64,000 nucleotides of DNA, taken from NCBI RefSeq assembly GCF_013409935.1, contig NZ_JACCCO010000001.1, forward strand, positions 2,914,001 through 2,978,000. The letters run 5' to 3'. Shown here one piece after another: positions 1 to 7,235 of this stretch (the first letter of the stretch is position 1; every line of letters begins with the position of its first letter). This DNA comes from Streptosporangium sandarakinum. GTDB taxonomy: Bacteria > Actinomycetota > Actinomycetes > Streptosporangiales > Streptosporangiaceae. Position numbers and translations under genes: made by a program. The notes under the pieces were generated by a model that saw nothing but the letters and a program-made list of their open reading frames with translations, was not told the DNA's origin and ran no database searches.

Positions 1-51
1 GTCCGCCGTCACCGGCCAGACCTCTACGCGGACCCCTGCGCGGTCAGACAT
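1..51 (-). CDS. 5' end of an unidentified element gene (partial)
   Basis: An ATG at 51 on the minus strand opens a frame that runs off the window edge after 17 codons (begins MSDRAGVRVEV). It overlaps the stop of the upstream HTH gene by the usual short translational-coupling arrangement, which is the main reason to believe it. Nothing can be said about its function from so short a piece. Confidence 0.45.
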   Translation of the reverse strand, partial: MSDRAGVRVEVWPVTAD

Positions 52-373
52 GTTCATCCTCCGATGTCTTCGGCCGGCCTACGCTCCTGGCCGTCTTGAC
101 CAACTGAGCCGCCCTCGCTTTGGACACTCCGATCCGGTCGGCGAGGCCAGCCAGCGACATGCGTTCGGTCTCGAAGATTCGAGCCGCTTGCTCAGCTCGT
201 AGGTCTGCGGAGGCTTCGTAAAGCTTCCGCAGGGTCTCTACCAGCTCTGTCGCCTGCTGGAACGCCTGGTTGGGGTCGCCAATCTCTCGAACGGCGCCCG
301 CTGCCGCCTCGGAGTCGCGCTCAAGAGCCGCCAGGGCAGCGGCGACGGCCTTGGTCGCATCCTCCTCTGTCAT
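44..373 (-). CDS. Small HTH regulator of the element
   Basis: A 109-aa protein. The C-terminal half contains a helix-turn-helix of the sigma-region-4-like kind (MSLAGLADRIGVSKARAAQL). The N-terminal half is predicted helical, with many Ala and Glu residues. An open frame extends upstream to 475, but the ATG at 373 is preferred because the extension would run through the operator-like repeats at 408-480. It is divergent from the small genes starting at 506, so it probably represses or activates that promoter and its own. It also overlaps the next minus-strand gene. A DNA-binding role follows from the motif; its targets are inference. Confidence 0.65.
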   Translation of the reverse strand: MTEEDATKAVAAALAALERDSEAAAGAVREIGDPNQAFQQATELVETLRKLYEASADLRAEQAARIFETERMSLAGLADRIGVSKARAAQLVKTARSVGRPKTSEDEHV

Positions 374-407
374 GAGACCCAGCGTACGCCGCTTCGTCAA
401 GGACCCC

Positions 408-480
408 CTACACAAATCGTGTAGCACCCCCTTGACGTTCGTGCAGGGGGCTCTGTACGGTCGTTCGTGTAGCACCCCCT
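408..480. promoter_or_regulatory. Divergent operator/promoter with repeated TCGTGTAGCACCCCCT boxes
   Basis: A 16-bp box TCGTGTAGCACCCCCT occurs exactly twice (417-432 and 465-480). The first box overlaps a palindrome CTACAC-N5-GTGTAG at 408-424. Between the boxes lies a sigma-70-like promoter facing right: TTGACG at 432-437, 18 bp spacer, TACGGT at 456-461. The layout is that of a promoter bracketed by repressor sites, controlling the small-gene operon from 506. The likely binding protein is the HTH product at 44-373 or a GntR-type regulator elsewhere in the element. Confidence 0.6.
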
Positions 481-505
481 AGACGAACGACTTGGAGGGA
501 GCACT

Positions 506-676
506 GTGATCCCGACCCCGAAGCCCCGCCGCTTCATCGCTGCCCTGTTGATGGCCCTCGCGGCCTTCTACATCGTCACCTAGCCCGAGAAGGCCGCCGC
601 TGCGGTCACGAGCGCCACGCACGGCGCGGCCAAGGTCGCGGACGCGCTGATGACCTTCGCCAACGCTCTGGGCTGA
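506..676 (+). pseudogene. Small membrane protein interrupted by an in-frame TAG
   Basis: A GTG at 506 with a strong ribosome site (GGAGGG, 495-500) opens a 25-aa peptide (MIPTPKPRRF then a hydrophobic helix AALLMALAAFYIVT) that ends at TAG 581-583. The same frame continues without other stops for 30 more codons, rich in Ala, to TGA 674-676. The two parts together look like one of the roughly 55-aa membrane-anchored proteins common in actinomycete elements. Either the gene carries a nonsense mutation, the TAG is read through, or the peptide really is 25 aa. It is the first gene downstream of the 408-480 promoter. Confidence 0.5.
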
Positions 677-696
677 CTTCTCCGCTTCACATAAGC

Positions 697-733
697 GGGG
701 CGACCCCCATCCGCCAAGACGCAGGGCCGCCCC
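697..733 (+). promoter_or_regulatory. Leader hairpin upstream of the small Cys protein
   Basis: GGGGCG (697-702) pairs with CGCCCC (728-733) around a loop containing CCGCCAAG. A related hairpin with the same loop sequence (CGGGGCGG 2210-2217 with CCGCCCCG 2240-2247) lies before the WhiB-like gene. Both end about 25 to 30 bases before the start codon, close to the AAAGGAG ribosome sites, so they may modulate translation or act as weak terminators. Confidence 0.4.
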
Positions 734-760
734 TCACTCCCGCAAAGGAGCACAACCATC

Positions 761-901
761 ATGACCCGCCCGTTCGCCGCGGCCAAGTCGGACTGCTGCC
801 CGTCGGACTGCCGCAACGGCCAGATCTGGAACCCCGGCTCCGGCTCCTACCCGTGCCCGATCTGCCAGGGCTCCACCGGCGCAAGCAAGGTCACCCGATG
901 A
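761..901 (+). CDS. 46-aa Cys-rich mini protein
   Basis: The ATG at 761 follows AAAGGAG at 744-750. The product has Cys pairs CC and C early (SDCCPSDC) and a CPIC near the C-terminus, consistent with a small zinc-binding knuckle. It overlaps the next gene by ATGA. It belongs to the run of tiny Cys-containing genes typical of the regulatory end of actinomycete elements. No specific function can be assigned. Confidence 0.6.
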   Translation: MTRPFAAAKSDCCPSDCRNGQIWNPGSGSYPCPICQGSTGASKVTR

Positions 902-1014
902 GAGGCCAGTGGCCGGCCGGGGCCAACGACATCACGCCCGGCAAGCCGCTCCACACCTGCGTCTGCGGAGCGATCAGCTCCAGCCCGATCAACCACGACC
1001 ACTCCCGGAAGTAA
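898..1014 (+). CDS. 38-aa mini protein with CxC
   Basis: It starts at the ATGA overlap with the gene before it. The product has one CVC followed by INHDH, which could be a minimal metal site. The tight coupling to both neighbours and the ribosome site for the next gene (AAGGAGAG at 1013-1020) right after its stop support it as a real gene. Function unknown. Confidence 0.5.
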   Translation: MRGQWPAGANDITPGKPLHTCVCGAISSSPINHDHSRK

Positions 1015-1024
1015 GGAGAGAGCG

Positions 1025-1186
1025 ATGTCTCAGACCGACAAGTGCGGCGGCTCATTCGCCAACGGAGAGGAGCTGTTCGTCTGCGACCGCGACAACGACC
1101 GGCACCTGGTCCACCGCGACGCCAGCGGCACCACGGCCGTGAAGGTGCCTGGTGGGTTCCTGGTCAGCAAGCCGAAGCGCGCGTAG
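1025..1186 (+). CDS. 53-aa hypothetical protein
   Basis: The ATG at 1025 is placed just after AAGGAGAGAG. The product is hydrophilic, with two Cys and a short C-terminal beta-like stretch (VPGGFLVSKPKRA). It lies in the same operon as the other mini genes and is followed by the first copy of the double-hairpin repeat. No family is recognised. Confidence 0.55.
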   Translation: MSQTDKCGGSFANGEELFVCDRDNDRHLVHRDASGTTAVKVPGGFLVSKPKRA

Positions 1187-1192
1187 CGGCGT

Positions 1193-1248
1193 TGCGGGTG
1201 CTCGCCCGGTCCCCGAGGTCGGGCGGGTGCCCGGAGCAGCCAGCTCCG
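1193..1248 (+). repeat. Double-hairpin leader repeat, copy 1
   Basis: A 56-base element nearly identical to 2142-2197. Hairpin 1 has stem CGCCCGG/TCGGGCG around a 9-base loop whose sequence differs completely between the copies. Hairpin 2 has stem CGGAGC/GCTCCG with loop AGYCA. Conserved stems with a variable loop, and placement just before a ribosome site (GAAAGGAAG), suggest a structured RNA in the leader of the 1272 gene. Confidence 0.55.
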
Positions 1249-1271
1249 TCACCCCGAAAGGAAGCAACAGC

Positions 1272-1487
1272 GTGAGCAAGCGCAAGAGCACCACGAACGT
1301 CACCACCAGTGGCTGGACCGCCGTCCAGGTCGGCAGGGTCGTCGACTCCGGCGAGGAGCCGACGACGCTGACTCCCCCCAGGGGGGCCGCCTCCGGCACC
1401 GTGACCAACGTCCGGTCCGGTAACGCCCGGGTCGGTCTCCAGGCCGACGAGGTCCGCGGCGGGCTGACCATCCGGATGCCGCGGTGA
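1272..1487 (+). CDS. 71-aa hypothetical protein
   Basis: The GTG at 1272 follows AAAGGAAG. The product is basic at the N-terminus (MSKRKSTTN) and otherwise beta-rich, with a VxVGRVVDSGEEPTTL stretch. It overlaps the Nudix gene start by four bases. No family is recognised. A longer upstream frame exists, but it would run through the hairpin repeat and lacks a ribosome site. Confidence 0.55.
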   Translation: MSKRKSTTNVTTSGWTAVQVGRVVDSGEEPTTLTPPRGAASGTVTNVRSGNARVGLQADEVRGGLTIRMPR

Positions 1488-2137
1488 TGACGATGACCGA
1501 GTACACGCACCCCGACGTGCTGACCATCGGCGTCCGGGACGGCTGGGCCGAGGCGGAGACCGACCCAAGCCGCATCGACTGGCCCGCCCGGCAGATCACT
1601 GCGGCGATCCCGTTCGAGGTCATCGACGGCCGCCCGGTCAACCCCTGCGAGAAGACCAGCATCCAGCGTGGACGCAATGAACTCGGCCACTGGGGCGAGA
1701 AGCAGGCGGCCGACGCGATCGTCACCGCCGACCACGCCGGCAACCGATGGCTGCTCATGGTGGAGCGGGACGACAACCACGGCTGGGCCATCCCCGGCGG
1801 CTGCCTCGACCCGGGGGAGGACTCGCTGAGCGCTGCGATCCGGGAACTGGAGGAGGAGACCTGCTTGGTCATCGAGGGCGCCGCCTGGCAGGTCCTCCCG
1901 GCTCGGTACGTGCCGGACCCGAGGGCCAGCGATGAAGCGTGGATGGTGACCTGGCCCGCCATGGCCGATCTGGGCGACGTCGCCGAGCTACCCGCCGTGG
2001 TAGGAGCTGACGACGCCCGGCGGGCGGCGTGGGTACCGGCCGACTCCTACGCCGCCCTGGTGGCTCACCTGGCTGACGTCTACGAGGCGTCGGTATTCCG
2101 CGCGCACGAGGCCATGCTCGCCGAGGTACTCGGCTGA
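1484..2137 (+). CDS. Nudix hydrolase
   Basis: A 217-aa protein with a Nudix box at about residues 105-130: G-CLDPG-E, then REL and EE of the REUxEExGU core. The usual Gly after EEx is Cys here (EEETCLVI). Nudix enzymes hydrolyse nucleoside diphosphates linked to another group; the substrate cannot be told from sequence. Nudix genes are recurrent passengers of actinomycete integrative elements. Possible starts are GTG 1484, ATG 1487 and ATG 1493; the first gives the four-base coupling with the preceding gene. Confidence 0.85.
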   Translation: MMTMTEYTHPDVLTIGVRDGWAEAETDPSRIDWPARQITAAIPFEVIDGRPVNPCEKTSIQRGRNELGHWGEKQAADAIVTADHAGNRWLLMVERDDNHGWAIPGGCLDPGEDSLSAAIRELEEETCLVIEGAAWQVLPARYVPDPRASDEAWMVTWPAMADLGDVAELPAVVGADDARRAAWVPADSYAALVAHLADVYEASVFRAHEAMLAEVLG

Positions 2138-2141
2138 CACC

Positions 2142-2197
2142 TGCGGGTGCTCGCCCGGCCTATGTGGTCGGGCGGGTGCCCGGAGCAGTCAGCTCCG
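2142..2197 (+). repeat. Double-hairpin leader repeat, copy 2
   Basis: Second copy of the 1193-1248 element. The stems are unchanged and the 9-base loop differs (CCTATGTGG versus TCCCCGAGG). It is followed by a third, longer hairpin (2210-2247) and then AAAGGAG before the WhiB-like gene. Two copies at operon-internal gaps suggest a shared post-transcriptional control of the downstream genes. Confidence 0.55.
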
Positions 2198-2276
2198 CTT
2201 CTATCACGCCGGGGCGGTTCCCAACCGCCAAGTCCGAAACCGCCCCGACCTCTCCCGGTAAAGGAGTTCCACCATC

Positions 2277-2624
2277 ATGTCCCACTCATCCACCCGAGCG
2301 CAGCACGGGCTCACCTGGCTGCCGCCGGGGACCGCGAGCACCCAGGAACTGAACCCGGCCGACGCCTGGAACGTCCTGGCCGAGGCCGGCGAATGCCGCT
2401 ATGACCGCGACCTGCACGCCGGACCCGACCACCCGGAAAGCGAGGAGGAGCGCGCCGCCCGCGTCCAGGTCGCCCGCGAGGTGTGCGGCCCGTGCCCGGT
2501 GCGGGCACTGTGCCTGGCCTACGCCCTGACCGTCCGCCCCGCCACCGGCGTGTGGGCCACTCACACCGCCGAGGAGATCGGCCACCTGGCCGACGTCCTC
2601 CCCGCGCTGGCGGAGGTGGCCTAG
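2277..2624 (+). CDS. WhiB-like iron-sulfur regulator
   Basis: A 115-aa protein with the WhiB arrangement of four Cys: one at ECRYD, then CGPC and C (EVCGPCPVRALCLAYAL), expected to hold a 4Fe-4S cluster. The beta-turn after the cluster reads GVWATHT rather than the usual GVWGG, so the motif that normally contacts sigma factor or precedes the DNA-binding helix is altered. Element-borne WhiB-like proteins are known and usually regulate element or host developmental genes. The start is fixed by AAAGGAG at 2260-2266. Confidence 0.8.
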   Translation: MSHSSTRAQHGLTWLPPGTASTQELNPADAWNVLAEAGECRYDRDLHAGPDHPESEEERAARVQVAREVCGPCPVRALCLAYALTVRPATGVWATHTAEEIGHLADVLPALAEVA

Positions 2625-2627
2625 CTC

Positions 2628-2774
2628 ATGGGCCGCTACCAGTGCCCGCTGTGCTCGGGCCGCCACCGCAGCGAGGACCTGCCGCGCTGCTCGGTCCACA
2701 CCCTCGGCTACGACCACGCCTGCTCCGGCTGCCGCGCCGCGGCCACGCAGACCCCGTGCGGAGGTGGCCGGTGA
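2628..2774 (+). CDS. 48-aa double-CxxC mini protein
   Basis: It starts four bases after the WhiB-like stop and ends by one-base overlap with the next gene. It contains CPLC, a single Cys, CSGC and a late Cys, consistent with a zinc ribbon. It is one of two adjacent tiny zinc-ribbon genes. Function unknown. Confidence 0.55.
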   Translation: MGRYQCPLCSGRHRSEDLPRCSVHTLGYDHACSGCRAAATQTPCGGGR

Positions 2775-2941
2775 TGGCCCGCTTCTCCTGCACCGACTGC
2801 GGCGCCCGCTCCCACAGTCCGATCGGCTGCCGCCGCTGCGGCACTACCGCCGCCCGCCCGATCCCGCGCTGCCCCGTCCACGGCATCCGCTGCACGGCCG
2901 CCTGCCGGCTGTGCCGCACCCTCGCCCATTCCACGCCCTGA
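2774..2941 (+). CDS. 55-aa zinc-ribbon-like mini protein
   Basis: The ATG at 2774 overlaps the preceding stop. The product has CTDC, CRRC, then two single Cys and a final CRLC, enough for two zinc sites in 55 residues. Similar zinc-ribbon mini proteins recur in actinomycete mobile elements. A longer frame in the same phase begins at 2483, inside the WhiB-like gene, and is rejected. Confidence 0.55.
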   Translation: MARFSCTDCGARSHSPIGCRRCGTTAARPIPRCPVHGIRCTAACRLCRTLAHSTP

Positions 2942-2956
2942 CCCGAGGTGACTGCC

Positions 2957-3154
2957 ATGACGAGCAAGAAGAACCGCAAGAGCAGCGTGCTTTGGTCGCC
3001 GGACCTGGACGCCTACGCCTCCGGCCGGATCGACGTCTCCCAGATCCGCTGCGCCCTGTGCGAGCAAGCGCCGTGCGCCTGCCCCGAGTTCGGCACGAAG
3101 GAGTACTTCGCGCTGATCGACCGGCGGCACGGCCGCACGGGAGGTGCGCGATGA
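2957..3154 (+). CDS. 65-aa hypothetical protein
   Basis: The ATG at 2957 is preferred over the GTG at 2948 because CCGAGG lies at the right spacing. The product begins with a basic stretch (TSKKNRKSS) and has CALCEQAPCAC, a possible metal site. It overlaps the start of the Spd-like gene by four bases, so it belongs to the transfer operon. Confidence 0.6.
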   Translation: MTSKKNRKSSVLWSPDLDAYASGRIDVSQIRCALCEQAPCACPEFGTKEYFALIDRRHGRTGGAR

Positions 3155-4416
3155 GCCGCCACACTCCCGCTGAGATGTCCGCCGAGGAACTGGCCGGCGT
3201 CCTGGGCCGTGAGCGCCAGGCCGCCGAAGTACGGCGCGCCGACGAGCTGGCCCGCACCCGCGCGCAGGCTGCCCACGAGCGAGCCCGCGCCGATGTCGCC
3301 GTCGGCTCACGCCTGGAGGAGCTGGCCCGCGCCGAGCGGGAGGCGTCCGCCAAGGCCGATGCGGAGCTGGCCCGCATGTACCGGGCAGCGCTCACCTCCG
3401 GAGAGCGCATCCGCATCTCTGCCGGACTGTCACAGTCGGCCGAGGCCAGGGCGCTGCGCCTGGAGCGCCTACGGACCCTGAACCTCAAGGTCCTCGTGCC
3501 AGTACTGCTGGGGTTCGCCGCCTGGTCCACCACGGGCGTACAGGGCGGCGCGGCCCGGCTGATGGCCATCGGCTCGGATGAGGCGATGTGGTGGGCGCTG
3601 TGGCTGCTGGAGCCGGTCCTGATCGGCGCGGTGGCCTGGGTCATCATCGCCCGCGCCCGCCTGGCCGCCTCCGGTGGCCGGCTGGCCGAGGCCGCCGAGT
3701 GGATCGCCGTCGCCTGCCTGGGCACGAGCGTGATCCTCAACGTCATCAGCGCGTTTCCCGGCGAGGGTGGCCCGACCGGCTGGGCGGTGGTCGGCGCGAT
3801 CATCGCGCACGCCATCGGCCCGTTCGGAGCGGCGGGGACCGCGCACCTGATAGGCGTCATCGACGCGAGCATCGCGCACGCCGATCCCTGGCACGACGAG
3901 CGCGGGGAGCGGGTGCCGCGCCTGGCGGAGATGGACCTGCGCCCGCCCGTCTCACCTGCGCTTGACGCCGCGCACGAGAACGCGAGCCCGGCCGTTTCGC
4001 AGAGCACTCCAGAGCGCCCCCCGCTGGCGTGGCCGATCTCGGCTGACGGGCGGGAGCTGCTGCCGATCATCGCGCGTTCGGCCCCCGCATCGGCACGGGC
4101 GCGCGGCACCGCGCGAAACGGGGCTGGCCAGGGGGGATCGGCCACGCTGAGAGCGCCCCGCCCGGTGCGCCCGGCAGCACGCCCGAACAAGGGCGCGGCG
4201 CTGCCGCCGGTCTTGAAGGGCGTGCCTGCCCGTTCGGTCACCGATGAGGAGCTGACCCAGCGCCTGGCCGCTCTCATGGACGCGGATGCGCTCGCCGAGA
4301 GCGCGTCCATCCGGCAGGTGGCGACCGCTCTGGGGATCGGGTTCGAGCGCGCCAAGCGCGTGCGGGCCGCCCTCGCCGCAACCGCGTCTGAGCACGGTGA
4401 GGAGGTCGCGGCATGA
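3151..4416 (+). CDS. Spd-like intermycelial transfer membrane protein (DUF2637-like)
   Basis: A 421-aa protein. Residues 1-105 are a charged Ala/Glu/Arg-rich coiled-coil region. Residues 110-250 hold about four hydrophobic segments of the DUF2637/SpdB2 type. The rest is a Pro/Ala-rich linker and a C-terminal HTH-like stretch (SIRQVATALGIGFERAKRVRAAL). Spd proteins spread conjugated DNA between compartments of the recipient mycelium. The start is set by GGGAGG before ATG 3151. It sits directly upstream of a second small membrane protein and TraB, the usual transfer module order. Confidence 0.75.
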   Translation: MSRHTPAEMSAEELAGVLGRERQAAEVRRADELARTRAQAAHERARADVAVGSRLEELARAEREASAKADAELARMYRAALTSGERIRISAGLSQSAEARALRLERLRTLNLKVLVPVLLGFAAWSTTGVQGGAARLMAIGSDEAMWWALWLLEPVLIGAVAWVIIARARLAASGGRLAEAAEWIAVACLGTSVILNVISAFPGEGGPTGWAVVGAIIAHAIGPFGAAGTAHLIGVIDASIAHADPWHDERGERVPRLAEMDLRPPVSPALDAAHENASPAVSQSTPERPPLAWPISADGRELLPIIARSAPASARARGTARNGAGQGGSATLRAPRPVRPAARPNKGAALPPVLKGVPARSVTDEELTQRLAALMDADALAESASIRQVATALGIGFERAKRVRAALAATASEHGEEVAA

Positions 4417-4721
4417 GCACGCTCGCCGTCTGCCTGATCCTGCTGCTTCTCGTCCTCGGGTCGATCACCGAGCCGCGCCCGGGGGATCGCACCCCGGCGC
4501 AGGTGGCCGCCTGCCTCGCCACCGCCACACCGCGCGGCTGCCTGGGCTGGCTGGCCGGGGTGTTCCTCGCCGTGCCGCTGTACGCCGCCGCCGTCGCCAC
4601 CCGTACCGCCCTGTGGCTGGCCCTGGCCGGCCTGTCGTGGACGGCGTGCGCGCTCACCACGCTGCTGGCCATGGACGGCCGCGCGGTCCGGATGGCCCGC
4701 ATGGCGGGAGGCCGAGCATGA
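4413..4721 (+). CDS. Small membrane protein of the transfer operon
   Basis: A 102-aa protein with an N-terminal hydrophobic helix (LAVCLILLLLVLG), and two further hydrophobic segments after residue 45. It overlaps both neighbours by four bases, between the Spd-like protein and TraB. Position and topology suggest an accessory spread protein; there is no recognisable domain. Confidence 0.65.
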   Translation: MSTLAVCLILLLLVLGSITEPRPGDRTPAQVAACLATATPRGCLGWLAGVFLAVPLYAAAVATRTALWLALAGLSWTACALTTLLAMDGRAVRMARMAGGRA

Positions 4722-6931
4722 GCGCCCGCCCCCACCCCAACTTTGACTTCACCGAACCGCTGAAAGGTGGTGCCGCCATGGGAGACCTCGTCCGATTCCC
4801 CCAGCGGCGCGACGCCGACGCCGCGCCGCCGCTTCCGCTTCCCGCCCGCGCCGATGCCGCTCCCGCCGCGCTGGAGGGCACGCTGCTGCCCCGCCCGGAG
4901 ACCACGCAGGCCGCCGACGTCGCGCCGCTGCCGATGCGGATCACCGGGCGCGTCATCGCGGCGCGCGATGCCGAGCAGACCGCCGCCATCGTCCGGGCGG
5001 TGCTGCGCACCTCCCTGACCATCGGCCAGGGCTGGCACTCGTGGCTGATCCGCTCCTGGGACGCGCTCACCCTGGGGGTCTACCGCAAGCAGATCCGCGC
5101 GGCCGAAGCCATGGGCGACCGTGATGCGCTGGCCGAGTGGGTCGAGCGCAAGGAGCGGGCCGTCCAGCAGCGGCACGCCCGTCTCATGGACCTGCCGCTG
5201 ACGGCCCTGAACGTCGCGAAGTTCCTCGGGATCTCACTGGTCGGCGCGCTGGTGCTGTTGCTGCTGCTCAGCCTCGCGGTGTGGGCCACCGGGGTGGGTG
5301 AGTTCGGCGCGGTGTTCGGCGCCGTCGGCGCCCTGGTCCGCGGCATCTTCCAGGTGGTGGCAGCCGTCTGGACGCCCCTGCTGGTCTGCTCGCCGGCCGC
5401 GTTGCTGCTGGCCGCCTGGCGGGAAGGCCGCCGCCGCGGCATCACGCCCGTCTGGCTGGCCGCCAGCGGCGCCGGCCGGGATGACACCGGTGCTCCGATC
5501 ACCCCGTCCATCGTGGTCACCGCCCTGCGGGACCTGAACTACGCCCCGCTGCGCAAGGCCATCAAGGAGATGGGCGACGCCGGTGCGGCCATGCTCAGCC
5601 CGATCCGCATCGCCGGATGCGGTGTCGAGGTGGACGTGACCCTGCCCTCGGGCTCCTCTACGGACGAAGTGCAGAAGCGGCGCCGCAAGCTGGCGGAGAA
5701 CCTCGGCCGCCACGAGCACGAACTGTTCATCACCATCCCGCAGGCCGCCCGCACGGTGCGGCTGTGGATCGCCGACTCCGGCGCACTGGACGAGCCGATC
5801 GGCCCGTCCCCGCTGGTCACCGACCCGGAGATGAAGGCCGACTACAAGAGCGGCCGGGCGCCGTGGGGCCAAGACCTGCGCGGGGACGCCGCAGCGATCA
5901 GCCTGTATCAGCGGCATCTGCTGATCACGGGGCTGTCCAACCAGGGCAAGACCGCCTCGCTGCGGGCGCTGGCGCTGTGGCTGGGCTTCGACCCGAAGGT
6001 GGAGTTCCGTATCGGTGACCTCAAGGGCGTAGGCGACTGGGCCATGTTCGACGGCCTGGCCACCGTACTGATCCAGGGGCCGACCGATGAGCATGTCATA
6101 GCCGTGACGGAGATGGTCGAGGAGGGCGTGCGGGAGATGGAGCGGCGCCTGCTCGCCAAGCCCGGCACCCGGTTCGCCCCGCTGATCCTGATCGTGGACG
6201 AGGCGCAGGTGGCGTTCATGTGCCCGGCCAAGGGCGAGGACGGCCGGCCCTACGGCGGGACGAAGGCCACGTCCCGGTACTTCATGGCGGCCCGGAAGCT
6301 TCAGAACCAGGGGCGGGCCGTGGACGTGCTGCTGTGGCAGGGCACGCAGAACCCCACCGACGCAAACCTGCCCGTCCTCGTCCGCGAGGGCGCTCACATC
6401 CGCACGTCGCTGGCCGTCGGCACCGAGTCGCAGTCGCGTATGGCGCTGGGCGACAAGGCCGTTGATGGCGGCGCGTCACCTCACCTGCTGCGGCAGGGCC
6501 TCGACAAGGGAACGCTCGTCAGCAACGGCGAGGGCTTGACGCTGCCGACGGGCCAGTCGTCGATCACGATCCGCACGCACTACATCTCCGACGAGGAGGC
6601 CGTCGAGGTCGCCGACCGGGCCAAGGCCCACCGCAAGAACGTGACCACCCGCGCCAGCGTGGTCCCCGAGGAGCAGATCGACCCTTACGCCGACATCGCC
6701 GACGTGCTGGGGGACGCGCCGCGGATGCCCACCCAGGAGGTTCTGCAGCGCCTGACCGAGCGCAACCCCGGCACCTACCGGGAGTGGACCTTCGCCGACC
6801 TGAAGCGGGTTCTGGAGGGGTCCGGGGCCGAGCCGTACAAGTCCGACGGCCGCATGGTCATCAGCCGCGACCGCATCCTGACCGCCCTCGCCCAGCGCGA
6901 GCAGAACCACCGCCAATACCACGCTGAGTAG
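4718..6931 (+). CDS. traB: TraB-like FtsK/SpoIIIE conjugative DNA translocase
   Basis: A 737-aa protein. Two to three membrane segments lie at about residues 165-245. The motor domain has Walker A GLSNQGKT (residues about 405-412) and Walker B LILIVDEAQ (about 489-497). A winged-helix-like C-terminus follows, the part that in TraB proteins reads the clt repeats. TraB alone moves double-stranded DNA in mycelial actinomycete conjugation. The ATG 4718 couples to the preceding gene. ATG 4778, with GAAAGGTGG upstream, is an equally plausible start giving 717 aa. The repeat array at 6956-7110 just downstream is the expected location of clt. Confidence 0.9.
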   Translation: MSARPHPNFDFTEPLKGGAAMGDLVRFPQRRDADAAPPLPLPARADAAPAALEGTLLPRPETTQAADVAPLPMRITGRVIAARDAEQTAAIVRAVLRTSLTIGQGWHSWLIRSWDALTLGVYRKQIRAAEAMGDRDALAEWVERKERAVQQRHARLMDLPLTALNVAKFLGISLVGALVLLLLLSLAVWATGVGEFGAVFGAVGALVRGIFQVVAAVWTPLLVCSPAALLLAAWREGRRRGITPVWLAASGAGRDDTGAPITPSIVVTALRDLNYAPLRKAIKEMGDAGAAMLSPIRIAGCGVEVDVTLPSGSSTDEVQKRRRKLAENLGRHEHELFITIPQAARTVRLWIADSGALDEPIGPSPLVTDPEMKADYKSGRAPWGQDLRGDAAAISLYQRHLLITGLSNQGKTASLRALALWLGFDPKVEFRIGDLKGVGDWAMFDGLATVLIQGPTDEHVIAVTEMVEEGVREMERRLLAKPGTRFAPLILIVDEAQVAFMCPAKGEDGRPYGGTKATSRYFMAARKLQNQGRAVDVLLWQGTQNPTDANLPVLVREGAHIRTSLAVGTESQSRMALGDKAVDGGASPHLLRQGLDKGTLVSNGEGLTLPTGQSSITIRTHYISDEEAVEVADRAKAHRKNVTTRASVVPEEQIDPYADIADVLGDAPRMPTQEVLQRLTERNPGTYREWTFADLKRVLEGSGAEPYKSDGRMVISRDRILTALAQREQNHRQYHAE

Positions 6932-6955
6932 CGGGAAGCCGTCAGGGATGCCCTC

Positions 6956-7110
6956 AGGGAGGCAGGGAGAACTCCCTGACCGCCTCCCTGCCCCGCCTCC
7001 CTGGCCACCACCAGCGCAAACACCTCTTCAGGGAGGCAGGGAGGCACCTCCCGGCATGGCCCTGGAACCCCCTCAGGGGCCGCTTCGCGGGCGGGGCCTT
7101 CCGCCTCCCT
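6956..7110. repeat. Array of six 8-bp AGGGAGGC repeats; candidate clt
   Basis: Exact copies of AGGGAGGC lie at 6956-6963, 7030-7037 and 7038-7045, and the complement GCCTCCCT at 6982-6989, 6995-7002 and 7103-7110. Partial copies lie between them. The 304-base gap 6932-7235 has no gene. In Streptomyces plasmids, TraB binds short direct 8-bp repeats (TRS) in a locus beside traB, and this array has the right unit length and position. Some copies are inverted to each other, so folding as a terminator is an alternative. Confidence 0.6.
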
Positions 7111-7235
7111 GCCCGGCGACCTGACTCCGCTCCGTCACCACACAGACGCCCCGGGAAACCCGATCAGGCCACCTGTGCGCGCCCGACATACGCCACCTTT
7201 CACCGATCTTCATCACCACCGTCAAGGAGACATCC

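Noticed and set aside
2844-4355. 503-codon minus-strand open frame
   Set aside because: Mirror of the Spd-like gene; Ala/Ser/Arg-rich without domain.
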